Of a DNA stretch of 64,000 nucleotides, positions 14,768-22,647 are shown in pieces. The position numbers and the translations under genes are program-made. The notes below the pieces were generated by a model. That model was given only the letters and a program-made list of their open reading frames with translations. It searched no databases and was not told the DNA's origin. This DNA comes from Halorubellus litoreus (GTDB lineage: Archaea > Halobacteriota > Halobacteria > Halobacteriales > Natrialbaceae): positions 1,419,670 through 1,483,669 of the forward strand of contig NZ_JAZAQL010000002.1 of assembly GCF_037081675.1 (NCBI RefSeq), written 5' to 3'. Position 1 is the stretch's first letter. Each line of letters opens with the position of its first letter.

Positions 14768-16225
14768 ATGGGCGCGATAGAGGACGTCTACGAGGACCTC
14801 GAGACAGACGTCTCCATCGAGGAGTTCCGGGAGGCGGTGGAGGCGAAGGTCGAGCAGATGGGTGGCCTCGCCGACGAGGAGTCCGCGGCGATGCTCGTCG
14901 CGCACGAACTCGAGGACGGCGAAGTCGAGGGTGTGAGTGACGTCGAACCGGGAATGGAGGAGGTGAAGTTCGTCGCGAAGGTGACGTCGGTCGGCGAGAA
15001 GCGCGCGTTCGAGCGCGACGGCGACGACCAGCCGGACGGCCGCGTCATCAACGTCGAGGTGGCGGACGAGACGGGGAGCGTCCGGCTCGCGTTCTGGGAC
15101 GAGAAAGCGGATGCGGCCGAGGAGGAGCTCGAGGTCGGTGACGTCCTCAAGGTTGGTGGGCGACCGAAGGAGGGCTACAACGGCGTGGAGGTGAACGTCG
15201 ACGACGTCGAGCCGGCGCCGGATACGGACGTGAACGTCGACGTCTCCGGCGAGAGCACGATCGACGGCCTCTCGCTCGGGTTGTCGGACGTGAACGTGAA
15301 GGGCAAAGTGCTGGATACGGAGTCGGTGCGGACGTTCGACCGCGACGACGGGAGCGAGGGGAAGGTCGCGAACCTCGTGCTCGGCGACGAGACCGGGCGC
15401 GTTCGCGTGACGATGTGGGACGGGCAAGCGGAGACCGTGAACGAGGTCGCGGCGGGTGACAGCGTCGAGGTCGTGGACGGGTACACGCGCGAGCGCGACG
15501 GCGACCTCGAGCTGCACGTCGGCGAGCGCGGCGCCATCGAGGAGCTCGACGAGGAGATCGCGTACGAGCCGGAGTCGGTCCCGATCGCGGAGCTGGAGCT
15601 CGATACGACCGTGGACATCGCGGGCGTGGTGCGGTCCTCGGACCCGAAGCGGACGTTCGACCGCGACGACGGGAGCGAAGGCCAGGTGCGGAACGTGCGC
15701 GTGCAGGACGACTCGGGCGACATCCGCGTGGCGCTCTGGGGCGACAAGGCGGATTACGACATCGGACCCGGCGACCGCGTGGCGTTCGCGGACGTGGAGA
15801 TACAGGACGGCTGGCAGGACGACCTCGAAGCGTCGGCCGGCTGGCGGTCCTCGGTGACGGTACTCGACGGGAACGCGACGAGCGCGGCCGCCGACGCTGA
15901 CGGCGCGAGCGACGAGGAGGCGACCGGACTGGACGCGTTCGCGGACGACGGCGACGCGAGTGCGGGCGACTCGACGGACGACGCGGGCGAGACGGCGACG
16001 GCGGACGACGCCGGTGGTGGCGCGGTCGCCGCCCAGCGGTCCCGCGAGGACGGCGAGCGCGTGGAATTCACGGGTACCGTCGTCCAGGCCGGGAATCCCG
16101 TGGTGCTCGACGACGGCGAGGAGACGATGAGCGTCGACACGGACGCGGACGTCCACCTCGGCCAGGAGGTCACGGTCCGCGGTGACCTCGTAGACGGTCG
16201 CGTCGACGCCGACGACGTCGTCTGA
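14768..16225 (+). CDS. rpaC: Single-stranded DNA-binding protein RpaC (RPA-like, several OB folds)
   Basis: A 485-residue acidic protein. After an N-terminal helical domain (about 1-60) come three repeated OB-fold units at about 65-145, 170-255 and 275-360. Each contains a 'V.F..D..P' type start, 'RVINVEVADETGSVRLAFWD'-like strands and a Gly-Asp turn; units 2 and 3 share 'TFDRDDGSEG'. A long Asp/Ala-rich linker (about 370-420) leads to a fourth short OB-like unit at the C-terminus. This architecture matches haloarchaeal RpaC, which binds single-stranded DNA in replication and repair. Its place just upstream of the histone and deacetylase-family genes agrees with the order I recall in Haloferax. 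Confidence 0.85.
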   Translation: MGAIEDVYEDLETDVSIEEFREAVEAKVEQMGGLADEESAAMLVAHELEDGEVEGVSDVEPGMEEVKFVAKVTSVGEKRAFERDGDDQPDGRVINVEVADETGSVRLAFWDEKADAAEEELEVGDVLKVGGRPKEGYNGVEVNVDDVEPAPDTDVNVDVSGESTIDGLSLGLSDVNVKGKVLDTESVRTFDRDDGSEGKVANLVLGDETGRVRVTMWDGQAETVNEVAAGDSVEVVDGYTRERDGDLELHVGERGAIEELDEEIAYEPESVPIAELELDTTVDIAGVVRSSDPKRTFDRDDGSEGQVRNVRVQDDSGDIRVALWGDKADYDIGPGDRVAFADVEIQDGWQDDLEASAGWRSSVTVLDGNATSAAADADGASDEEATGLDAFADDGDASAGDSTDDAGETATADDAGGGAVAAQRSREDGERVEFTGTVVQAGNPVVLDDGEETMSVDTDADVHLGQEVTVRGDLVDGRVDADDVV

Positions 16226-16431
16226 CCGGTTCGGAGACCTCGTCTGCCGCGGGCCGCGGTGTCGCCTGACCCGTTCGACGGCGTCGTCTGACCGCAGTCG
16301 GCAGCGTCGTGGTCGCAGACCCGTCGATCTGACAGCATCCGTAACGTGTCGAGCGTCCGCGAAGCGCGTTCTCCGCCGACCTCGTTACGTCTACGGAAAA
16401 TACTAAGGCGTGGCCGACCCCGGAGTTGTGT

Positions 16432-16863
16432 ATGAGCGTCGAGTTGCCGTTCGCGCCGGTGGATACAATCATTCGACGGAACGCAGGCGATCTCCGCGTG
16501 AGCGCTGGTGCCGCCGAGGAGCTGGCGCGACGCATCCAGGAGCACGGTGCCGACCTCGCCGTGGACGCCGCCGACGTCGCCACCGAGGACGGCCGGAAGA
16601 CGCTGATGGCGTCGGACTTCGGCGTGACAGCCGACCTCGACGGCGACGACCTCGAACTCCCGATCGCGCCCGTGGACCGCATCGCGCGCATCGACATCGG
16701 GAACTCGTATCGCGTGTCGATGGACGCCCGTATCGCGCTCGCGGACATCCTCGAGGATTACGCGGACAACGTCGCGAGCGCGGCGGCGACGCTCGCGCGA
16801 CACGCGGACCGACGTACCGTGAAGGCTGAAGACATCGAGACGTACTTCGCGCTCTTCGAGTGA
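16432..16863 (+). CDS. hstA: Archaeal doublet histone
   Basis: A 143-residue protein containing two complete histone folds in one chain (about residues 5-68 and 77-140). Each begins with a 'LPFAPVDTIIRRNAG' or 'LPIAPVDRIARIDIG' type helix and contains an 'RVSAGAAEELARRIQEHG' type long helix. Covalent doublets of this kind are typical of haloarchaea and form the equivalent of a histone dimer. The chain is acidic, as expected at high salt. ATG 16432 is preferred to the ATG two codons upstream because it starts 'MSVELPF', the usual form. The deacetylase-family gene follows 7 bases after the stop. Confidence 0.93.
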   Translation: MSVELPFAPVDTIIRRNAGDLRVSAGAAEELARRIQEHGADLAVDAADVATEDGRKTLMASDFGVTADLDGDDLELPIAPVDRIARIDIGNSYRVSMDARIALADILEDYADNVASAAATLARHADRRTVKAEDIETYFALFE

Positions 16864-16870
16864 CCTCCAG

Positions 16871-17881
16871 ATGAACTTCGGTTACAGCGAGACGTGCCTC
16901 GACCACGACACCGGACCGCGGCATCCGGAGACGCCGGACCGCTTGCGTGCGATCCGCGAGGGCTTGAAGCGCAAGCACGGCGTCGCGTACGTCGAACCCG
17001 ACCCCGCGGCGCTCTCGGCGGTCGAGCGCGTGCACGACGCCGACTACGTCCAGGAGCTCCGCGAGTTCTGCGCGGACGGCGGCGGTGACTGGGACCCGGA
17101 CACGGTCGCGGTCGCGGAATCCTGGGACGCGATCATGCAGAGCGCGGGAATCGCGCAGTGGGTCGCCGAGAGCGCGCTCGACGGCGACCAGGGCCGCGAG
17201 ACGCCGTTCTCGCTCGGGCGGCCACCCGGGCATCACGCCGTCGAGGACGACGCGATGGGGTTCTGTTTCGTGAACAACGTCGCGGTCGCCGCGGACTACG
17301 CACTCCACGAGCGCGACGTCGACCGCGTCGCCATCGTCGACTGGGACGTCCATCACGGGAACGGCACGCAGGACATCTGGTACGACGACGACCGCGTGTT
17401 CTTCGCGAGCCTCCAGGAGTCCGGGCTCTACCCGGGGACGGGCGACGTGGACGAGATCGGTGAGGGCGACGGCGAGGGCACGACGCTGAACCTCCCACTG
17501 CCGGCGGGGGCCGGCGACGCCGACTACGCCGCCGCTATCGCGGACGTCGTCGCACCCGCTATCGAACGCTACGACCCCGGCCTCCTCCTGATATCGGCGG
17601 GGTTCGACGCGCACCGCCACGACCCCATCTCGCGGATGCGCGTCTCCACCGAAGGGTACGCCATCATGACCGACCGGCTTCGCGCGCTCGCCGACGCCGT
17701 CGACGCCCCCATCGGGTTCGTGCTCGAAGGCGGCTACGGCCTCGACGTGCTCGCGGAAGGCGTGGCGATGGTCCACGAGACGTTCGACGGCCGCGACCCC
17801 ATCCCGACCGACGAGGACGTCGACGACGACGTCCGCGACCTCCTCGACGACGCCCGCGAGATCCACGCGCTCGACGACTGA
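16871..17881 (+). CDS. hdaI: Histone deacetylase family (AcuC/HdaI-like) enzyme
   Basis: A 336-residue zinc-dependent deacylase. 'RPPGHH' lies at residues 117-122 with the catalytic His pair, 'DWDVHHGNGT' at 157-166 supplies zinc ligands D159 and H161, and 'SAGFDAH' near 241-247 supplies the third. 'LEGGYGLDVLAEG' near the C-terminus carries the active-site Tyr. All key residues are present. It is probably co-transcribed with the doublet histone. The natural substrate (a protein lysine, or acetoin-related or polyamine compounds) cannot be read from sequence; archaeal histones have few lysines, so histone deacetylation should not be assumed. Confidence 0.9.
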   Translation: MNFGYSETCLDHDTGPRHPETPDRLRAIREGLKRKHGVAYVEPDPAALSAVERVHDADYVQELREFCADGGGDWDPDTVAVAESWDAIMQSAGIAQWVAESALDGDQGRETPFSLGRPPGHHAVEDDAMGFCFVNNVAVAADYALHERDVDRVAIVDWDVHHGNGTQDIWYDDDRVFFASLQESGLYPGTGDVDEIGEGDGEGTTLNLPLPAGAGDADYAAAIADVVAPAIERYDPGLLLISAGFDAHRHDPISRMRVSTEGYAIMTDRLRALADAVDAPIGFVLEGGYGLDVLAEGVAMVHETFDGRDPIPTDEDVDDDVRDLLDDAREIHALDD

Positions 17882-17951
17882 CTTGGCGACCGCTCCGGGC
17901 GGTAGCGGGCGGCGAGAAACGGCGTCCTGGCGGACGCCGTATGCTCGGTGA

Positions 17952-19343
17952 TCACGGTGCAGGGTCGAAGTACCGCGCGAGTTCCACACCGAAGTCGTCC
18001 GCGAGCGCTGCGACCGCGTCGCCCGCGAGCACGTCGTAGTCCTCCGCGAGCGCAGTCTCGACGTGCGTTCCGAGGCGGACGTCGAACACGGCGTCGCTCT
18101 CGAGGAGCGCCACGGCGGTCGTGAACTCGCGGTCGCGTTCGACGACGTACCGGTCGTCGTCGACGAACGGCCCGTACGCGTCCTCGTCGCTCGCGTACGT
18201 CTCGTAGAACCCCGTCGCGTGCGCGTCGACGTGCACCGGCGGGCCGTCGTGGCGCGTCACCGCCGGGCGCTCGGCGACCTCGAGCTCCGCGAACAGCGCT
18301 GCCGCGTCGCGGTCGTCGGTCGCGAACGCCGCCGACCGCAGCACGTCGAACCCGCGGCGGTCCAGTTCGTCGACGATACCGTCGAGCGACCGGCGGAGCT
18401 GCGGCCACAGCTGGTCGTCGACCAGGTCCGGTGGCGCGAACGCGAGCGCGACCGGCGTCGTCCCGCGGCGCGCGACGTGCTCGCGGACCGCCGCCTCGTC
18501 GAGCGGCTCCGGGTCGCGCGGCCGGAACCGGTCGACGGTCGGCTCGTCGAGGAGCGCTCGCGCGTGATGCTGGAGGCGCGCGACGTTCCGCGTCGAACAC
18601 ACCGCCGCGACGTTCCGCTCCGGGTCCGTCGGGTCGACGACGACGAGCGCGTCGTCGAACGACGCCGCCGCGTGCCCCTCCGGGTCGAACTCCACCGGCG
18701 GCTGCCAACCAGCGGCCGCCTCGACGAACTCGCGGAACCCACCGTACTCGAGGACCAGCAACTCGGTGACGTACCCCGAGAACCCGCGCGTCTTCAGGTC
18801 GCTCCCGTACACGCCGATACCCTTCAAGAACTGCTTCGTGACGCGGACGTCCGCAGCCAGGTCGTCGTCGAGTCGGCTCTCCAGGTACTCGTTGTGGAAC
18901 GGCGTCCGGTCCACCGCCGACCGAATGTCAGCGGCCGACTCGACGCGATAACACGGCACGCAATCCACGTCGAACCCCTCGTACTCCCCTTTGACGTACG
19001 GATGCTCCGCGTACTCCTCGCGTCCGTCGGGGAGGACCGCGTGCCCGACCTCGAGGCCCCACGCCTCCAGGTCCTCGCGGTCCACGTCCGGCGGGAACCG
19101 CACGAAGAGGTCCACGTCGCGGTCCCCCGCGATCCACGTCCCGCGCGCCGTCGACCCCACCTGCATCACGTCCGCCGCCGGACACAGCTCCACGACCGCC
19201 GCCTCCGCACGCGCCGCGAGCTCGCCCGCCACCTCACGCATCCGCGCCCACTCCGCGTCGTCCGGGTCCACCCACTCGCGGACCTCACCCACCACCCGCT
19301 CGAACGCGTCGTCACCCTCGCCGGCGTCGGCCTCGTCGCTCAT
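17952..19343 (-). CDS. cca: CCA-adding enzyme (tRNA nucleotidyltransferase, class I)
   Basis: A 463-residue protein from ATG 19343 (MSDEADAGEG). The nucleotidyltransferase motif 'GSTARGTWIAGDRDVDLFV' lies at about residues 64-82, with the two catalytic Asp in DVD. It continues through 'FDVDCVPCYRV' and the archaeal CCA enzyme body ('VTKQFLKGIGVYGSDLKTRG' near 170). Length fits the archaeal class I family, which adds CCA to tRNA 3' ends without a template. None of the tRNA genes in this window encodes CCA, so the enzyme is needed for all of them. Confidence 0.92.
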   Translation of the reverse strand: MSDEADAGEGDDAFERVVGEVREWVDPDDAEWARMREVAGELAARAEAAVVELCPAADVMQVGSTARGTWIAGDRDVDLFVRFPPDVDREDLEAWGLEVGHAVLPDGREEYAEHPYVKGEYEGFDVDCVPCYRVESAADIRSAVDRTPFHNEYLESRLDDDLAADVRVTKQFLKGIGVYGSDLKTRGFSGYVTELLVLEYGGFREFVEAAAGWQPPVEFDPEGHAAASFDDALVVVDPTDPERNVAAVCSTRNVARLQHHARALLDEPTVDRFRPRDPEPLDEAAVREHVARRGTTPVALAFAPPDLVDDQLWPQLRRSLDGIVDELDRRGFDVLRSAAFATDDRDAAALFAELEVAERPAVTRHDGPPVHVDAHATGFYETYASDEDAYGPFVDDDRYVVERDREFTTAVALLESDAVFDVRLGTHVETALAEDYDVLAGDAVAALADDFGVELARYFDPAP

Positions 19344-19459
19344 ACCACACCACTCACCGCCTCGAACGGAAAACCCATCGAAACCACCACAGCCAGCCAC
19401 GCCAGCGCGCCCAAACCACACGACACACCCCCACACGCCCGACGGCGAAACGAAAGCCC

Positions 19460-19466
19460 TATACAG
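19460..19466 (+). promoter_or_regulatory. Box A promoter of tRNA-Asn
   Basis: 'cctatacag' is centred about 32 bases before the tRNA 5' end. Confidence 0.4.
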
Positions 19467-19494
19467 CGACCCGCGTCAACACAGTAATGCAGAA

Positions 19495-19567
19495 GCCGTC
19501 GTAGCTCAGATGGTAGAGCACCACGCTGTTAACGTGGTTGTCCCAGGTTCGAGTCCTGGCGACGGCG
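19495..19567 (+). tRNA. tRNA-Asn (anticodon GTT)
   Basis: A complete cloverleaf: acceptor GCCGTCG with CGACGGC, D arm GCTC...GAGC, anticodon arm CCACG-CTGTTAA-CGTGG, T arm CCAGG-TTCGAGT-CCTGG, discriminator G. CCA is not encoded. Confidence 0.97.
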
Positions 19568-19734
19568 CTCCTCCCACACCAACCACCCCATAGCCGCCGG
19601 ACTCTCACCCTCGCAGCACTCTCAACGCGGCACCCGTGGTCTGTCGAAGCAACCGACGCGCAGGGAGGCACCAAGCGAACCAATATGTTATTAATATGGT
19701 AGTTTTATGATGGTTCAGTGCGTGAATTCGTTCG

Positions 19735-20472
19735 ATGGGGGAGTTTTACGGAAACCAACACACCGGAGCGACGGACGATGGAGATTACGCGGACCTGCAG
19801 GAGGCCGTGCTGGCGTATGCTGCCGAGAATGGCGAAGCGCCGACGACCGAGGAGGCGGCGAACGACGACCGATTCCCGTCGCTCAATACGATAGACAAGC
19901 GACTCGATAGGGGCTGGAACGACCTGCTCGAAGATGTGGGACTGGAACGTGGACAGCCAGAGGCGTACGGACCCGAGGAGACGGCGGAGATGTTACAGGA
20001 CCTCCGTGCGGTCCAGCAGGCGGTCGAGAGCGACCACCTGACGTCACGTCAGTACGCCGAGCGGGGTGCATACGGTGACGATACCATCAAAGAGCGGTTC
20101 GGGTCGTGGCGCGAGGCGTGCGAACGTGCGGACGTCGACGCCGGCAAGCGGTACGGCGTCTCGTGCGAGGGACCGCAGGGAGCGACGCTCGACAGCCGAC
20201 TGGAGCTGGCTGTCGCGACCGCGTTGCACGAACGAGACGTCGTGTACGAGGTTCATCCCGAAGTCCCGGAGACGAACTGGACGAGTGACCTCTACCTGCC
20301 GGAGGTCGACCTCTGGGTCGAGGTGAACGGGTTCGCTGCGGGTGAGCGTCCGAACGAGGCGGATTTCGAGCGGAAACTCGACCACTACGAGCGGGAGGGC
20401 CTGGATTGCGTCGTCGTCGAGGGGGCGGAGGAACTGGTCACCGAGATTCGTGCACGCCGGGCCGGGCAGTGA
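19735..20472 (+). CDS. Putative endonuclease: homing-endonuclease-associated repeats plus Vsr-like nuclease domain
   Basis: A 245-residue protein. Residues 15-65 and 80-130 look like two copies of the homing-endonuclease-associated repeat; the second is clear ('TSRQYAERGAYGDDTIKERF', then 'GSWREACERADVDAG'). The C-terminal domain (about 145-240) has the order Glu in 'LDSRLELAVATAL', Asp in 'TSDLYLPEVDLWVEVNGF' and Glu-x-Asn, followed by a closing 'LDCVVVEGAEEL' strand, similar to the Vsr/DUF559 group of PD-(D/E)XK nucleases. It lies alone between two tRNA genes, in a patch with an AT-rich upstream (around 19683-19710), so it may be a solitary mobile or restriction-like gene. Activity is inferred. 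Confidence 0.6.
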   Translation: MGEFYGNQHTGATDDGDYADLQEAVLAYAAENGEAPTTEEAANDDRFPSLNTIDKRLDRGWNDLLEDVGLERGQPEAYGPEETAEMLQDLRAVQQAVESDHLTSRQYAERGAYGDDTIKERFGSWREACERADVDAGKRYGVSCEGPQGATLDSRLELAVATALHERDVVYEVHPEVPETNWTSDLYLPEVDLWVEVNGFAAGERPNEADFERKLDHYEREGLDCVVVEGAEELVTEIRARRAGQ

Positions 20473-20540
20473 TTGATTAGACGACGTTGCGGTGCGTATC
20501 CGGCAGACTCAAGAGGGTCTGTCTGCAAAACGCCGACAGA

Positions 20541-20665
20541 GGGCCCTTAGCTCAGTCTGGTTCACAGCACCCGGCTCATATCAGTTTGCTGACACAAACG
20601 CGGCGCCGTGGGTGTCACGACTGTGGGACACCGGGCGATCGGTGGTTCAAATCCGCCAGGGCCCA
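20541..20665 (+). tRNA. tRNA with anticodon CAT and a 49-base intron (probably elongator Met)
   Basis: Exon 1 is 20541-20580 and exon 2 is 20630-20665. Acceptor GGGCCCT pairs with AGGGCCC, and the anticodon arm is CCCGG-CTCATA/A-CCGGG with anticodon CAT at 20577-20579. The T arm is GGTGG-TTCAAAT-CCGCC and the discriminator is A. The intron (20581-20629) interrupts after position 37, the canonical archaeal site. Elongator tRNA-Met of haloarchaea is known to carry an intron there. tRNA-Ile2 (also CAT) is the alternative. It lacks the features of the initiator. Confidence 0.88.
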
Positions 20666-20738
20666 TCCGTTTCGTTCTCGCGGTCGCTCGCGCGTCGAGT
20701 CGTGAGACTCTTTGTCGTGGACTGGATAGGGGGGTTCG

Positions 20739-20873
20739 ATGAGCGACTACTACGTGATGGTGGGTTCGCGTGAGGTGGAGGGCCCGTTCGAGGATCGGAA
20801 GTCGGCGAAGCGGCGTGCTGACGAGTTGAACATGAACGAGGTGGGGACGAACTATACGGTGCGTAAGCAGTAG
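20739..20873 (+). CDS. Small conserved haloarchaeal protein
   Basis: A 44-residue open frame from ATG 20739 with strong haloarchaeal codon character: MSDYYVMVGSREVEGPFEDR followed by a lysine/arginine-rich helix ('KSAKRRADELNMNEVG') and a final strand 'TNYTVRKQ'. The beta-helix-beta pattern suggests a compact small domain. I have the impression that such short proteins are conserved in haloarchaea, but know no function. It lies between the intron-containing tRNA and the aminopeptidase gene. Confidence 0.6.
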   Translation: MSDYYVMVGSREVEGPFEDRKSAKRRADELNMNEVGTNYTVRKQ

Positions 20874-20940
20874 GCGGGTTCGTGTGGTGTGGGACGGTGG
20901 ATGCGGGTTGGTTTTGTGGGTGGCGGTCGGTGGTCGTGGT

Positions 20941-22044
20941 ATGGATTCGCGAGTTCGCGAGCATGCGGAGGTACTGGTCGAGTGGAGTGCGCGCGTCGAG
21001 GAGGGCGACGACGTGGTGGTGTCGGTGAGTGAGGGGGCGCACGAGTTGGCGGTGGCGGTGGCGGAGGCGTTGGGGGAGCGTGGGGCGAACGTGGTGACGT
21101 TGTATTCGTCGGCGGAGGCGAGTCGGGCGTATCTGCGGGCGCATCCTGGGGAGTTCGAAGTGGGTGAGCACGAGTTGGCGCTCGTGGAGAACGCCGATGT
21201 CGGGCTGCGGTTGGGTGCGAGTCGGAACGCGAGTGCGTCGGTGGACGTGGACGCTGGGACGCGGGCGGCGAAGTCGAAGGCGGACGAGCCCGTCAGGGAG
21301 GCGTGGATGGACTTGGATTACGTGTCGACGCTGCATCCGACGCGGGCGCTCGCGCAGCAGGCGGAGATGTCGTACGAGGCGTATCAGGACTTCGTGTACG
21401 ACGCCATCCTCCGGGATTGGGAGGCGCTGGCCGAGGAGATGGCGGGGATGAAGGAGATCCTGGACGACGGGTCGGAGGTGCGGCTCGTCGTCGGTGACCA
21501 CACGGATATCTCGATGTCCGTCGAGGGGCGGACGGCGGTGAACTCGGCGGCGAGCGTGGCGTATAATTCGAGCAACCTCCCGAGTGGGGAGGTGTTCACG
21601 GCGCCGTACGACACGGAGGGCGAGGTGTCGTTCGACGTGCCGATGACGTTCCGCGGGAAGCAGGTGCGGGACGTCCACCTCGTCTTCGAGGATGGCGAGG
21701 TCGTCGACTATTCGGCGGGCGTGAACGAGGACGTCCTCGGGGACATCCTCGACACGGACGAGGGCGCGCGCCGCCTCGGCGAGCTCGGTATCGGGATGAA
21801 TCCGGGTATCGACCGGTTCACGGACAACATCCTGTTCGACGAGAAGATGCGGGATACGGTCCACATGGCGGTCGGTCGTGCGTACGACGCGAACCTCCCG
21901 GAGGGCGAGTCGGGGAACGAGTCGGCGGTACACGTGGATATGATAACGGACGTGAGCGAGGACTCGCGCATGGAGGTCGATGGCGAGGTCGTCCAGCGTA
22001 ACGGCGTGTTCCGGTGGGAGGACGGCTTCGACGAGGCGGCGTGA
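20941..22044 (+). CDS. Aminopeptidase, M29 family (AmpS/PepS-like)
   Basis: A 367-residue metallo-aminopeptidase of the thermophilic aminopeptidase family. Characteristic parts are 'NLPSGEVFTAPYDTEGEVSF' near 212-231 with a metal-binding Glu, 'FDEKMRDTVHMAVGRAYD' near 298-315 with the ligand His 308, and 'AVHVDMITD' near 329-337 with His 331 and Asp 333. Length is normal (360-410 residues). It is cytoplasmic, with no signal peptide, and would remove N-terminal residues from peptides using two divalent metals. Codon use here is GC-rich with many GTG/GCG codons, like the chromosome. Confidence 0.9.
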   Translation: MDSRVREHAEVLVEWSARVEEGDDVVVSVSEGAHELAVAVAEALGERGANVVTLYSSAEASRAYLRAHPGEFEVGEHELALVENADVGLRLGASRNASASVDVDAGTRAAKSKADEPVREAWMDLDYVSTLHPTRALAQQAEMSYEAYQDFVYDAILRDWEALAEEMAGMKEILDDGSEVRLVVGDHTDISMSVEGRTAVNSAASVAYNSSNLPSGEVFTAPYDTEGEVSFDVPMTFRGKQVRDVHLVFEDGEVVDYSAGVNEDVLGDILDTDEGARRLGELGIGMNPGIDRFTDNILFDEKMRDTVHMAVGRAYDANLPEGESGNESAVHVDMITDVSEDSRMEVDGEVVQRNGVFRWEDGFDEAA

Positions 22045-22068
22045 CGGGGTCGGGCTGATTGCGACCGC

Positions 22069-22647
22069 TCAGTCGGTTCGTTTGGCGGTGAGTTCGAGCC
22101 AGCGGTCGCCGCTTCCGTCGACGGTGACGGTGTCGTAGTCGGCGTCGCGGGCGAGTGCGCGAAGGTCGTCGGGCGTGTAGCGTTCGAAGTGGCGGTCGCC
22201 GTCGGCGTGGCGGTCGGTACCCTGGCGTTTGAGCGTCGCGACGAGCGTGCCGGGGGCGTCGAGGACGCGGTGGAACTCTTCGAGTGTGTTGGGGGCGTCG
22301 CTGCGGGGGACGTGGAGGAGGCTGGCGCTCGCCCAGATGCCGTCGAACGCGTTCGATTTGAAGGGGAGGGTTCGCATGTCGCCGCGGACGAAGGGTGCGT
22401 CGACGGCGTCGGTGGCGCGGTCGAGGAAGGCGGCGGTGAGGTCGAAGCCGACGACGTCGTAGTCGTGCTCGCGGAAGGTGGCGGTGTCGGTGCCGGGGCC
22501 GCAGCCGACGTCGAGGATGCGGTCGCCGGGGAACGTCGGGTCGACGTCGTCCCAGAAGCGCGCGGCGATGGATTCGGTCTCGTACTTGTCGACGAACGCG
22601 TCGCTGTCGGCCTCGTACGCCCGGGCCGTCTGGGCGAGTTCGTCCAT
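22069..22647 (-). CDS. Class I SAM-dependent methyltransferase
   Basis: A 192-residue protein starting MDELAQTARAYEADSDAFVD. Motif I is 'ILDVGCGPGTDTATF' near residues 44-58, motif II 'DVVGFDLT' near 63-70, and 'FVRGDMRTLPFKSNAFDGIW' around 85-104 contains the UbiE-like motif III. 'SASLLHVPRSD' follows. The Methyltransf_11/25 fold is complete. The substrate is unknown; small molecules such as quinones are typical for the family. The start at 22647 is chosen because the region upstream is low-complexity. It is convergent with the aminopeptidase gene. Confidence 0.85.
   Translation of the reverse strand: MDELAQTARAYEADSDAFVDKYETESIAARFWDDVDPTFPGDRILDVGCGPGTDTATFREHDYDVVGFDLTAAFLDRATDAVDAPFVRGDMRTLPFKSNAFDGIWASASLLHVPRSDAPNTLEEFHRVLDAPGTLVATLKRQGTDRHADGDRHFERYTPDDLRALARDADYDTVTVDGSGDRWLELTAKRTD

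Noticed and set aside
16871..17881. Annotating the deacetylase-family enzyme as a proven histone deacetylase.
   Set aside because: The neighbouring doublet histone has very few lysines, and the family includes acetoin and polyamine deacetylases; only the family call is supported.
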